Notes under the pieces: generated by a model
Databases searched by the model: none
What the model was told of the DNA's origin: nothing
What the model saw: only the letters and a program-made list of their open reading frames with translations
Translations under genes and position numbers: made by a program
Assembly (NCBI GenBank): GCA_026874595.1
Contig: CM049319.1
Span: 20,015,601 to 20,079,600, forward strand
Direction of reading: 5' to 3'
Length of the DNA stretch: 64,000 nucleotides
From: Sipunculus nudus
Taxonomy: Eukaryota > Annelida > Sipuncula > Golfingiida > Sipunculidae
Part shown: piece by piece, positions 1 through 12,300 of the stretch
Layout of the letters: every line of letters begins with the position of its first letter
How positions within the stretch are numbered: position 1 is the first letter of the stretch

Positions 1-292
1 ATAATGCATCGAATAATTGTAATAAGACCTCTTAATGGTTACTGGATACTCCAATCGGGCGATAAATTTCAATTTTTGCATTTTCAAGCGTTTCATACTT
101 TTTATTGTTTATACCTTAAGACAGATCAATAATTTATTTTTACAATGCGGTGAGGACTATGACCGGATAAAAAGTGATATATTTTATTACATATCTAAAC
201 ATTAGCGCACCAATTAATGAGAATATGTAAATATCACATTCTCTATGGAAATGCTCATGTACACTTTGATATTCCACTTTTCGCCAATTGGG

Positions 293-293
293 G

Positions 294-349
<56 letters not shown>

Positions 350-350
350 G
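293..350. repeat. (TA)n/(TG)n compound microsatellite
   Basis: Alternating TA, then TG, then TA dinucleotides fill this stretch. It produces low-complexity open frames (IYIYIY/VCVCVC) that are not genes. Confidence 0.95.
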
Positions 351-480
351 GTATATTAATAATATGCTTAATCTTGCATCAAGTTATATTATACAAAATA
401 TTAATGGGCCTCAAATTATATATTGTTCATATGTTTTTATAATCCGTTAACAAACATGTAAAGTATATCCATGGGTGAAA

Positions 481-620
481 GCCAATATATATATATGTCG
501 AGGAAAGAAAGAGAATCTGGGAAGATCCAGAATCTTCCTGGGCTGATTAAGAATTTTCTTTTTTCCGGGAGAGACTGGAATTCAGATTTGAAATTCAAAC
601 CTGGGAAAATGAGAGTTGTC
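481..620. repeat. dispersed microsatellite-linked repeat, copy 1
   Basis: A short TA run is followed by AGAATCTTCCTGGG-like and CCTGGGAAAATGAGA-like motifs. These recur next to the TA/CA microsatellites near 2010-2160 and 2650-2705. I read it as a decayed copy of a dispersed repeat whose body has expanded into dinucleotide microsatellites. No coding sequence was seen. Confidence 0.45.
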
Positions 621-1075
621 ATTTATTCCGATAAGAACAGGAATCATTAAGGGCAACTTTAAACTCTTTTATTTATTTTTTTCATTTTTTTTTTATTTTT
701 TTCTTATAGATCTCTTGTTCAGAAGGAAACTTTGATTAGCTTTCATTCACATAAATTCTGAACTGTTCATGTAGTTAAAAATAAAAAAATAAACACACCT
801 AAAATAGAATATGTGAAACAGATATGAAACTTATAATTACAAGATGAGATAAATGCTATATATATAGAACAAGTTCCTTCATTAATAACATAAAAATCTG
901 GTTATAATAGTTAACTAGAATACGGGTAGTCGACAAGCGACTACGTGTATCCGCCGAAATCAGAGTGGGACGGGTGAAGTTAGGCATGGATTGAGTGGCA
1001 AGGGGAAATAGAGTGAGGTGTTTTGCATATTAGGATGGATGTCTGCAGTCGAAATGTGTATGCAGGTGGCACACA
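621..1075. other. AT-rich intergenic DNA, nothing recognised
   Basis: T-rich and A-rich DNA without a supportable gene, RNA or repeat boundary. The part after about 920 is less AT-rich but has no recognisable coding frame. Confidence 0.5.
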
Positions 1076-1356
1076 CATCTCTTTAATATTTACTTAATAT
1101 TTGAGATAGGCTGGCAAGAAACCCCCGTTGTCAGACCCGACAGGTATTGTACATCGGTTTCAGTCTAAATTTGAAGTACATGCGTGATTGGCTGTACCAT
1201 TGTTACGTCAGCGGTGTCACCATTTGAAGACTCCAATAGTTGACATATCAACCAATCAGAAGGCGCGTCCTCGGTTGCTATGCCATGGTTGTCGGGTCTA
1301 ACAATGGGGGCTTCTTGCCTGCCTATCTCAAATATTAAGTAAATAATAAAGAGATG
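1076..1356. mobile_element. MITE with 67-bp terminal inverted repeats
   Basis: Bases 1076-1142 are near-perfectly complementary, inverted, to 1290-1356. Both arms carry CTCTTTA, TTACTTAATATTTGAGATAG and GTTGTCAGACCCGACA-like blocks. The loop is about 147 bp and has no open frame, so the whole unit of about 281 bp can fold back. This is the structure of a miniature inverted-repeat DNA transposon. The target-site duplication is unclear, so the superfamily is not assigned. Confidence 0.85.
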
Positions 1357-1440
1357 GACCATATAGTGTGCAACACGCTAGGAAAATTGTCAGATATGTA
1401 ATAGTTATAAGGAAATGACCCAGAAATGTAACAAATTTAA

Positions 1441-1941
1441 CCGAAATCTACACTAATAGCAATTCAAGCGCCTGTGGTCAAACCAGTCGTGAGATATAAG
1501 CCTGAACGTCTGCAGCCTGACTGTGATATAGGTGGCGCCACCTGTCATAAAATCAATAAAGCTATCCAGGATGAATACACATTCAAAATTCCCCGTGGAT
1601 AAGTCCAACTACTGCAGAGATATGAGTGATTTTATCCCTAAGCAGATGAACAGATTGACGCTGTGCAAAAATGGTTGCAGGTAGCGCCACCATTTCTTGT
1701 GTATGTTTTAAAAGCTATCCAAGGGCTACATTTGTATAAAAAATTTTATCCTGATTGGTCAAACGAGTCCGAAGACATGTGGGTTAATATATGTCAAAAC
1801 AGACACACAGATGGACGCACTAGAGAGAGGAAAGGTCAGAGGTCAACAAAAAATGAGGAAGCATCAGTTCACATGTGACCCGATCATGGCGGCGTGCGAC
1901 TGAAAACATAGTATCCGCAAAACTCTGTTTTTGGTGGATAC
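1441..1941. repeat. decayed interspersed repeat ending in a hairpin
   Basis: This stretch repeats phrases typical of the tandem-core repeats elsewhere in the window: two GGTGGCGCCACCTGT-like blocks, AAAGCTATCCA twice and GATGGACGCAC. Its right end is a strong hairpin, GTATCCGCAAAAC at 1911-1923 pairing with TTTTTGGTGGATAC at 1928-1941. A related hairpin (TATCCCC/GGGGATA) ends the repeat region at 43729-43753, so these are probably the same end type. No transposase was seen. Confidence 0.6.
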
Positions 1942-1999
1942 AGTTATGCAAAATGAACGTGCTAAACCTATAAAAGGGATATCACTTAACAAATTAGAG

Positions 2000-2290
2000 T
2001 TTGAAAATGAGAACTCCCGGCCATTCTTCCCGGGAAAAAAACCCAGAATTCTCAATAGTCCTGGGGAAATGAGAATCAAGTCATGGTATGAAATGGTTCC
2101 AGTGGCGTCAATACATCTTCCTTGGTGGGTGTGGGGGATGGGGGATGACTCGCAGACACAAACACACACACACATTATATATATACATATTTATATATAT
2201 ATACACACACATACATTATATATATATATGTATATATATACATATTTATACACACACATACACACACACACATATATATATATAAACACC
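2000..2290. repeat. dispersed microsatellite-linked repeat, copy 2
   Basis: CCCGGGAAAAAAACCCAGAA and TCCTGGGGAAATGAGAATC are followed by CAGTGGCGTCAATA, then GATGACTCGCAGACAC, then a CA/TA microsatellite from about 2158. The GTGGCGTCAAT and GATGACTCGC blocks recur in reverse complement at about 55080-55130. Confidence 0.6.
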
Positions 2291-2610
2291 TTGTTAACAT
2301 CTGTATGACACATTTCAAATATAGTATATACTCTATCACATTTCAAATATATTACAATTATCAAATAATAAATATTTTTTTTAGAAAATGAGGTATTATG
2401 TTTCCAGTAAACAGGTAAACTAATTCCGGCTAAACCGGTTTTAGATAAATTTCATAGTAAACTCATAAAAGGAACCAAAGTCTATAATTCTATATATTTA
2501 TACATTTCATTTGCAATATAGAAATATTATTCTCTGAATAGTGGGGTGCGGTGGGGGTGGGGAGGGGGTGGGTGATTACATTGACCATCCCCCCTTTGCC
2601 AAAAAGTGCT

Positions 2611-2699
2611 GACCCCCCCCCCCCCCCGCATCCCCCCTATATATTGACGCCCCTGAATGATTCCCATTCTTCCCGGGGAAGATGAGAATTCCAATTCTT

Positions 2700-2764
<65 letters not shown>
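2611..2764. repeat. poly-C run and (TA)n microsatellite with repeat copy 3
   Basis: A run of about 17 C at 2611-2627 is followed by TTGACGCCCCTGAATGATTC and TCCCGGGGAAGATGAGAATT, then uninterrupted TA dinucleotides at 2705-2764. The middle block matches copies 1 and 2 of the microsatellite-linked repeat. Confidence 0.8.
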
Positions 2765-2767
<3 letters not shown>

Positions 2768-3079
2768 CCTATACATATATACAAATATATATACATATAT
2801 ATACATATAAACATAGCGAGCCCACATACATATGATTACCTTGGCAAAATGAAAAATGAAAAATTAAATAGATAAATTAAAAATATTGAAAATGTTACAT
2901 AAGCGCAGCGGTGGTTGCTGCAACCGTCCCCACAGATACAAAGAATTGAGTTGAACAAACTACAGAGTACCGGTTGGCCTATTTGGGTAATCACTGACAC
3001 GGTTGAATGAACCGCACAGAGCGAGATGGTATCAGGCCGATTTGTATGACTGCCTTTTCTGACCGGTTGAAGCTGACCT

Positions 3080-3097
3080 TACCCACAATGCATAGCG
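3080..3097 (+). promoter_or_regulatory. ZNF143/Staf-type promoter site upstream of PKMYT1
   Basis: TACCCACAATGCATAGCG agrees at 17 of 18 positions with the Staf/ZNF143 consensus as I remember it (YWCCCRNMATSCMYYRCR). It lies about 170 bp upstream of the PKMYT1 start codon, in the least AT-rich part of the 5' flank. ZNF143/THAP11-type sites are common in animal housekeeping and cell-cycle promoters. No TATA box stands out, so initiation between here and 3265 is inferred. Confidence 0.5.
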
Positions 3098-3265
3098 CAA
3101 CATAGCGGGCAAATTGAGTGGTTTTTGAGCACAGTCAAAACAACGCCAACATATCGCGATAATATTCCCTTACCTTGAAAATTTTAAGGTGTCAGACGGA
3201 GAGGGAGACTCAGCCAGCTATATTCATGACAAATTATGAGGATTTGTACCCAAACAGTTTGTGAA

Positions 3266-3340
3266 ATGACGACTGAAGTGCGAACCCCGCGACCCAACCC
3301 CAAGTTCTTCATGCAACCCCAGACGTTCTCAACGAAGAAG
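3266..3340 (+). CDS. PKMYT1: PKMYT1 coding exon 1
   Basis: Residues 1-25, starting [15 protein letters not shown] and ending FSTKK. The pattern TP-x-P-x-x-x-FF-x(8)-FS-x-K matches the extreme N-terminus of vertebrate Myt1 (TPIPVPAYF...FSLK). It ends in phase 0 at a good donor, GTGAGT. An in-frame stop lies upstream (TGA inside TTTGTGAAATG is out of frame, so the start rests mainly on homology). Confidence 0.8.
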
Positions 3341-6300
3341 GTGAGTTGTCCTGAGCGATAGTACAATGGTTGATGGGAAAGGCGTGTGACTCACTTAGCC
3401 AGCATTTGTCCAGTCTGTCTGAAAAAGTATAACCTGAAAATATTAAAACTAGTGACGTGCCATACCCCCTCCTGCCTTATTCAACCGACCGGTTGATCAC
3501 CCAGCAGGCAGTCCCGACAAAATACAAAAACTCAAAATGTAAATAATAATATGAAGTTGACAATGTTATAAATTTACAGGTCAACCTGGTTCATATTACT
3601 GATGATATAGGTTGCCTTTTGCACAGTCATGCATCTGACCAATCCTCACACAATGGAAAATCATTGTTATAACACTAATTTTGATGTGTAATCCTCTAAC
3701 TTTCTTAAGCAGTGTGTATATTGTGGGTATAGTTGCATTAACTGGGGATCAACTTTGAACCCACATTTTCAATACTGGACCAACATTTAAAAAACATATA
3801 AGGGGGTTCAAGACCTGGTTCTCTTTTTATAAAGTGCTATAAATATTATTAATTTATCTTATTTTTGTTTACACTATGGCCTATGAATGAAAATAAATGT
3901 GTTTACTTGTCGCTTCTCAGCGTTATCAGACATTTTATCACGTTTTATGCCATGTCATCTAAGGTTTATCCCAAGTTCTTGCACCTATACCATATTGTGT
4001 GTACATATATATGAATATCACCAACTTACTCTGCAAATAAACTCCATAATCTACTGATTATTTGTTAACAATCATTACATATGAGGATAGGGAACCAGTC
4101 ATTTTGTCACCACAGTCATTTCGTCACCAAAGGAAATTGGTGACGAAGTGACCGTCAAAATGCAACAGGCTGGACTTGGCCTTAAAATCAGCAATTCAAA
4201 TGCATAGGGAATGACAGAAGAACAGAATATTGATTGACAGAAGAATGAAATATGGCTGGGAAAATAGTTACTGCAAAAAAAAACCAAAAAAACTTTTATA
4301 CTCTCCAAAGGCCGTTTAAGATTTTAGAAAGTTCTTTTGGTGACTTGTTTCTCTGTGTCAATTGTGGAAGTGGATTTTATTTAACGAAAACACCTGCGTG
4401 TGAAATAAAAGAACATTTCAAGCGGGCAGCCGTGAGGGAATCGTTTGCGGTGAGCAGTGACGTAAATAGCCCTGAATACCATTGGCGGCCAGTTGGCCAT
4501 GCTGCGCAATGTTTGTATTTATATGTACTCCACTCCTTGCATGGTGTATCCTGAGCCGTTAATTAAAAGAATTAACAACCAAACAAACTTTTCAGTATTT
4601 CTTTCATTTTTTTATGGAAAAACTTCAGGACTGATATAATAATAATGAAAAAGATCTGATTGTTTGCAGTAGATCTTAAATTATCCAAAAGTACCTTACC
4701 TGACAATGTCAGTGACAGACAAACAAACCGGTATATCACTTTATTATCAGCCAAGCTATTTCTAATTCCATACAGAAAATTTTTTTGCCTTCTACACACT
4801 CTGCACTATTAGTGCCAATTTGCCAAATGAAGCCACACCTATGAACAGGCACAGCCACTTTTGTTAATTAATTCAAGGATGTTTTCAACTGTAATTTGTG
4901 AATTTTATGTATATTGAATTTTGCTTCAGGACCTTTAGGTACAATATTTTGACAGGTGATATGACCAGGTTTTGCTTCATCATGTCAAACTACAAACTTG
5001 CATGCACTTGGTTAAATATCTAGTGCTGTTTTACAAAAAAAAAACTAGGGGTGTAAACGTGCATCGAATAATTGATGCATATTCAACCTTTCAATTAAAT
5101 TGTAATCCATTCATAACCTCCAAGTCGTTTTGTTCTGATTATTACTTTTTTGCATGTACCATCCTGAAACCCCTCGTAAGCTGTCAACTTTGACCAAGCA
5201 CTGCAATTTGAAGACTGTATATCAGTATTGTGCATATTTATGCTCAAAATACAGTTTCATTGCACACCAGCAAAACCACTCCCCTCCCACAGATACATAC
5301 ATGGCTGTGATTAACCAAGAACAAGCTGCACTGTTTCTTTATTTGCTAAAATTCACTAGCATCTATTTTGGAAAATATCTGTTTTTATTTAAAAGAAATT
5401 CTGAAGTTTACTACTGAAATAATAATTGAATTCATTCGAAGGTAACCTGGATCTTAGATCCCAAAATAAATCATTCTTTTTTTTTAACTGGTGGAAACTG
5501 AGATTAAACCTTCTGACTGTTACGGTTATGCTCAGTATGGTTTTAATACATTTTTCATTCCATTAAAAATAATGTTTTTTTTTCATTAAAAGACCCTTCT
5601 TTTACCTATCAGTGACTGTTCTGCTATGCACATGGTCAGGTGTACGATGGATCTTTTAATGTGTGTTGTTTCACTGATACAAGTACATGTTGATGAGTAA
5701 TGTAAAATACACACATTCAAGTTTAGGATTAAAAGACAAAAACGTATAGATTAGAATTTTTTTTTCAAATATGTGCTGACTCTGATAGTTCTCAAATATA
5801 CTTGGAAAGGGCAGTCCCATAATCCATTTTGTAGCAAGCAGAAGCTAATCTTTGGAACTGTTTATGAAAAAAATTGCTGGTATTTATGTCAGTTTGTTGG
5901 TAATGACTTAAGAAATGAGCTATATTAACTGAAAATGAAGTGTGAGTCTGATAGCTTAATATGTCCTTGGTTATGGAACTTACAGGAAGTACATTTATAT
6001 CAGTACCAGGGTTCAACATTCGCTTTTGAAAGCTAGTAAAGCTAGTAAAATCTAGCTTTTACTTGCCCTACATCAACTTTTACTTTTCCTACATAAATCA
6101 GTGATAGTTGTCACAAGTACAAAAGTGGAGTTCCACATGATTATTTTGCAACAAGAAACATGTTCAAATGTTTTTGTGTTAATGATATTTCTCTTTAGTA
6201 TTTACACAGATAAACATACAGCTATATTAAATAGAGGTATTGCAATATGATTTCATTTCTCTGAGAAGAAAAAGGTGTAACTGGAGATAAGATAAGATTC

Positions 6301-9300
6301 AGGCCTTAAGTAAAGGTACACATCAGGCCCACTTGCTCAATCAGGGAAGTAGGAGCCAACTTATCACCATTTTCTTGAACTTTAACTTGCCCTGGGCAAA
6401 CAGTTGTCAAAACTTATGTTGAGCCCTGAGTAGTGAGTACTGATCATGTTTATATAAAATTTGGAAACAGGTTAATTTGTTTACATATCAGTTATTGCAA
6501 GGATTAAAGGATATTATTTGTAATTATCATGAACCTGTTGCTGAGAAATTGGGAATTCACCATTCAGCAGCTAATCTGCCCAGTATAATGGCATCCCTTG
6601 CTTTCATGTTACTGGGGTTTGTTTATCTTCTTAACTTTTTATACACACATGAGTAGGTCACCAGAATACTCAAAATTAATGAAAACATGGCATTGTAATG
6701 CATCCCTTCATGTCATTTAGTCACTGCTTAGCTTTCTTCTAATGAGTAATGACCCATACTAGTTTATTACTAGGCAGCTGGTGTGTTTAAGAGATTAAGC
6801 ACTAGCTCAAGCACTATAGGGCATCTTTTAGTTTCAAGGGCAGTCCTAGTGGATCACATAATATGGTCTGTCTCAGTGATAAAGCCCACCAGCATGGGTA
6901 TAATTATCAGATTTAACTGCTTTTTGGTTCAACATTTAAAACTAGTAGTTCTTTTTTTTGTATTGGGGGGATATTTAATTGTCTGACTCTCTTCATGCAC
7001 AAGTAACTTTCATAGTAACATTAAAAAAATGTATGCTTAAAATAGGAACCATATTTGTAGTAACTGCAGTTTTTGACAGGGTTCCTCGTAATTTTTTTAT
7101 ATAATTAGAGGCACAGTGATGCATGGCCAATATCAAATTAACACAAATGAGCTCCAGAGTCAAACTGTCATCGAGTTTTCTCCACCTTTGTCATGTTTAC
7201 TAATTAACACTTATTCTGTCAGTATGCTCCTGAGTTAAATTGCCTTTGTCAGGATTACTAAGTGTCGTCTACTTTATTTAAAAAAAAACTCAATAGACTG
7301 CTCATTAAGACTGAATGACCAAATTACTAAAAGAGAACTCATGTGGATTTAACACATAGGGATTCTTATTCTTTTTTTTTTATATTTGTTTAATAAGCCA
7401 TCTTACCACTGACATGGTTAAACAAATTCTTTTAATTTAATTTGATACAGGGTATTTGCCTCATTTGCCGGCTCCTGGCAAAACTTCACTTTCTCTTATG
7501 CTGTTTTAAAAGCACAACTTATTTATTTTACCAAATATTTTACCTCATGTCTGTCACACTATCTACTGTTTTTATATTAATGGTGAAATCTAAGCCAGTG
7601 GTAATTGGTCAACTTATTTGTGTACCCATGATTAAGTTAATTTCATTAATGTGATATGTAACTATAATAAATAAATTTTTATGTTTACAATAAATTTCAG
7701 TGTCTGAACCTGTGAAGGATTGTCATCTCACATTCTTCCACATTTTTATCCATTTAATCTTCAGCATTTTTATCCATTTCAATTCATGGTGCCATCTCAA
7801 CATACAGTGATCTTTAATGTTTATTATTGAACTTTTTGCAAGATTAATTAATTCTGATCCCATCACATGATAATAATTGATTTGTAAACATCCTCTGATG
7901 ACTATGTCCTGTTGGTGTATACATATTTATGTATTTAAAGTATTGTATTTATCTAATTTAGGAACGGGGTACACCAAAAGATGCTCTCCCACCCAGACCA
8001 CCGGTCAAGAGTGCCCCTCCCCTCAGTCGGGTGTTTCAGCAACGTCAGATGCAGCAGCGAGCGCAGGTGGTCTCATTCAGAAGTGAAGAAACTTGTATCC
8101 TTTAACAAACTAAAATTTTTACTAGGTGTAAGCACATTTGATTGTCAGGAAGGTTTCCCAAATTAAATGTAATAAATTATTAAAATCATACATTATTAGA
8201 TTATTGATCAGTGTTAATTTAAAGAAAAAAAATGTCAGACAAACATGCATTTAATTTTGTTTAAGTTAATAAATACAGATTCTGTTTTCAGTCATTTAGA
8301 AATACTCTATCAATTAACTGTTTATTTATCATATTCACGAAGAATGTATATAGTGTTCTTTGCAAGACTGGTCTACTGACCTAGTTAACCTTTGGTGTTT
8401 CCTTGTAAGGAAATCTTGCTTGAGCCTGTCTTCCCAAAGTCACATCAGCATATCCTGCCTTCCTTATGTAAATATTCTGTGTGATATGTAGTTCAATTTG
8501 TGAGTTGCATACAGTTTGTATTGAAGGCTCCATATATTGGTATATAGTACTGTATGTCTGTATTAACACACAATCTTGTGTTATTGTGTGTTGTTATGAA
8601 AATTTGGTCAATATGATTTCTTTTTCTTTTGCCAAGTATTGTTCTTACCTTTGTCTCTGTTTATTTTGATTACAGGTATGATGTACACATGTAAAAAACT
8701 ACCGATGATCAATTATAAATCAGTTAATTTATGTACTTCTGTATTACCATGAAATCTGCCGTATACTGGTACCTAAAAGTTTGACCCCAGTAAAACATCT
8801 GGCATGTACATCACTGTTCATAATGAAACCATCTATCCACCCGCATGCAAGGTCGACTTGCCATTGGATGATTTTGGCTGTGCAAGGTTCTTTTTTGATG
8901 GTGTTAATTACTTTTTAGAGATACTTTTTATCATACATCTCTAAAAGGATTAGATGCTTTTGCATGTGCATACATAATTGTTTTTAATCAATTATGCAAA
9001 AATTCAATTTATTTAATTGATTTTAAAAGAAAAATACCAATTATCAGTGTAATAGATTAATCGGCACACCACTATCCTTTATGTCTGTAGTTAAGGGGCA
9101 ACATCTTTTAAAATTATATATAAAATATTTGCTTCAATAAAAGCACAGTTTAATACATTGTTATTTAGCAAAACGTGCAAGCATCAGTACTCACATATCA
9201 CAGCAAAGATGCCTATTTTATTCTGGTGTCATGTTTTATTTTAAACATATTTCAACTTACAATTACTTGTTTAGCGTATTTGATTGATAATATTATAGTT

Positions 9301-12300
9301 AAGTATCCTTGACCAAAGTTCAGCTATATTAAGCCCCCGTTATGACGAGTGCCGTCGTGAGTTGTATTTTGACCAGTGTTTTGAAATTGTTGACAAGGTC
9401 GGTGTTGGTTCTTTTGGGGAGGTAAGTTTTCCTTTCATGCTTGTTTATTCAAAAGAACCATTTGTTATTGATATTAAATAACATAATATTTTTTCTTTTA
9501 TTGGATTAAGGTTTTCTTTCCAAAACACTAAAATAAAATTAATACATAAAAGTGTCATTTTGCAAAATGCAATACAGAAGCACTTTGTTATATGAACTTT
9601 TTGACTGCCTCTGTTTCAAATACATTTGGTCATTGGTGAATGTTAGGTAAAATGCTTTCATTTCATGGACCACAGAAAATGTATTTAAAATTGTATTTAA
9701 TTCATTCTAACTGCTTCTGTTAAGGGTGCAAACCAGGATTGATTTTTGAAACATGAATAAATGAAATTTAAACATTACTTTTTTAATACAGATACATTTT
9801 ATGTAATTAAGTAATCTCTGTGTGATTAGGTATTTAAAGTGAGAAGCCGTGAAGATGGAAACCTGTATGCCGTAAAGAGATCAAGGGACAGATTTAAAGG
9901 AGAGATGGACAGGTGAGCAGTAGTCCGGGTCATAAATACCATCAAATCACTATTTCTGTATTGCAATAAAATCAATATCTGAAAAAAAGTCTGTTTTTGA
10001 CAATATCAGAAACCCATTTGTAAAGGTTAAGGTCACTGATAACATGCTGAACAACTTCATTCAAGAGCTACTGATTTGACATTACATGTCATGAATATTT
10101 TAAATAATGAAACTTAAAAAAGTAAGGTTGGCAACCCATGGCAGACATTACTTTGCAACAAGCCCCTGGAAGAATCTAAATATTATAAAATATGAATGTT
10201 TGTTCTTATATCCTTTTCATTACGCTTTCATCTTATAGTTGAACCTCTAATTCAGTATCAGCTTAAGTTGCAAAGTCTGTGATCAACATTTGAAGTTCAG
10301 AGGTCTCTTACTGTTGAATCTGACAGTAGTCTTTTTAAATATAAAACTGAAATAACATTTAAATGTGTCAGTGAAATATGATTTATGTTACAGGAGGATG
10401 AAACTAGAAGAGGTGGCCAAACATGAGAAGTTACCAAAACATCCAAACTGTGTGAACTTCGTATCAGCGTGGGAGGAGCGCCATCATCTCTACATTCAGA
10501 CAGAGCTCTGCCAGGGCAGGTCAGATGATCAACTTGTTGTTTCAATTCATTGTATTATATAATTTATACCTATAAATCATTAGAAAGGTGTAAAAGAGCC
10601 TACTGAAGCTTGGAAAGAGCTTGCTTTTTATTGACACATTTTATTACAGTACCTTGTTGTTTTTACAGATTTATATGAAAAAGATAACTTCTTCTAGGCT
10701 ACTTGTAAAAATTGGAATTTTTAAGTCATGTACTTTTTCTCCAAGTGTTTTAAACTGTTTATATAATCTTCCAAAAATTCTTGAATTCTTGTAAATATAT
10801 TGGTACTTGAAAATACGTATATCATCCCCATTTCCATGTATTACCATTTCCAGTATTAAAGCATCAAAGATTAAATGACCTTATTGTACTCGCAAGACAG
10901 TAGTATCGGTTGCAGTCATCATGAAAGCTTTAATATATGGAATGGAGCACCAGAAAAATTAGTGTAATGTCCTGTTTTTCAGGGTGATCAAGCAAGCCTT
11001 AATTAAGCCATATAATCAGTTGTTATTACTAATTGATGTTTTTCAGTTTGAGTGATTATGCTGAAGAACACCACAACATCCCAGAAAAACTTATTTGGAA
11101 CTACCTTGTGGATTTGTTAATGGTTTGTATAATTAACTACTCCAGCAAATTTATGGTATCCCACTCTTCCTTACAATTTGCTGTCTTAACTTTGTGCAAA
11201 TACTCAGTGTACCCAGTTACATGGCGTCATTGATTGTTTTGTTTGCTCCTAGTGTTCTGTGATTCAGCCAAAATTGAAACCGATTCAATGAAAATCTTGG
11301 ATATCTGACTATAATGCAGTTTAGGCCATTTTATTTTGTGGCAGTGAAAGCTCTTTTTATGCAAAAATATGTACTGGTGTACTTGTGAGAAGACTTGACT
11401 GAGTAAAGAATTTATTACAATTTTGATGAAAGGTGTATTAAAATAATCTAGTTGATATTATAAGCTATATGATGTTGTAATGACATACATTATTGTTGTA
11501 TCTATGCCAGTTATTTTATTATTTGACTGCCTATGGATCTGGTTGAAAATTTGATGCCTTTTCTCCAGTAACACTTTCTCTTCATTTTGGGAGCAAATTA
11601 TCACAGTTGATTAAATGCCATAGTCGATCTTTGCTTCTGTTATTTGTTTTCCTTTGCTTGCACTCATACTTGTATTGTTTCATCTTTGTGTTGCTTTCAG
11701 GCTGTGAAACACTTACATGATCACGATCTGGTTCACATGGACATCAAGCCTGATAATGTGTTTCTTGGATTTGATGGTGTGTGTAAACTGGGTGATTTCG
11801 GCTTGGTGCTTGACCTTGCATTGGTAAGTCAAGCTTTTATAAAAGTACATAAAGTAACATCAGCTTTGTTAATAAAAATAAACAGGAGTACTACTTTTTT
11901 CAATTAAATAATAATATGTTATGCATGTTTTATAATTTTTTTGTGGTAAAGTTGCCCTTTATTTGTAAATGAATACCTTTTTCATAAAAAATATATAAAT
12001 GATTGGATCTTCTAACCTTTCTGTGGCAGAAAATGCAGTACCATTGAATCAATTGTCCAAAAATGAAATGCTACATATATATCAATAAGTATTTAATACT
12101 TGAAAATTTTGTTTAATTCAGGGATCAGACTATTCTGAAGCTCAGGAAGGCGACCCTAAGTACTTGGCTCCAGAACTGATGATGGGCAGGTTTGGGAAGG
12201 CGGCAGATGTTTTCAGGTAATTTCATTGTTACTCTTTAAGGATTTCCAGCCATCCTGGAAATCAGGGAAACCTGGAAAATAAGTGTATCTTTTTTCCAGT

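Larger units (their letters stand above)
3341..7961 (+). other. PKMYT1 intron 1 (4.6 kb)
   Basis: AT-rich intron. It contains a hairpin at 4100-4162 and a MITE-like element at 6007-6428. No coding sequence or RNA gene could be supported elsewhere in it. Confidence 0.8.

Noticed and set aside
2527-2875. Open frames of IYIYIY type
   Set aside because: Translation of the (TA)n microsatellite. The same applies at 217-450, 55334-55641 and 61249-61458.
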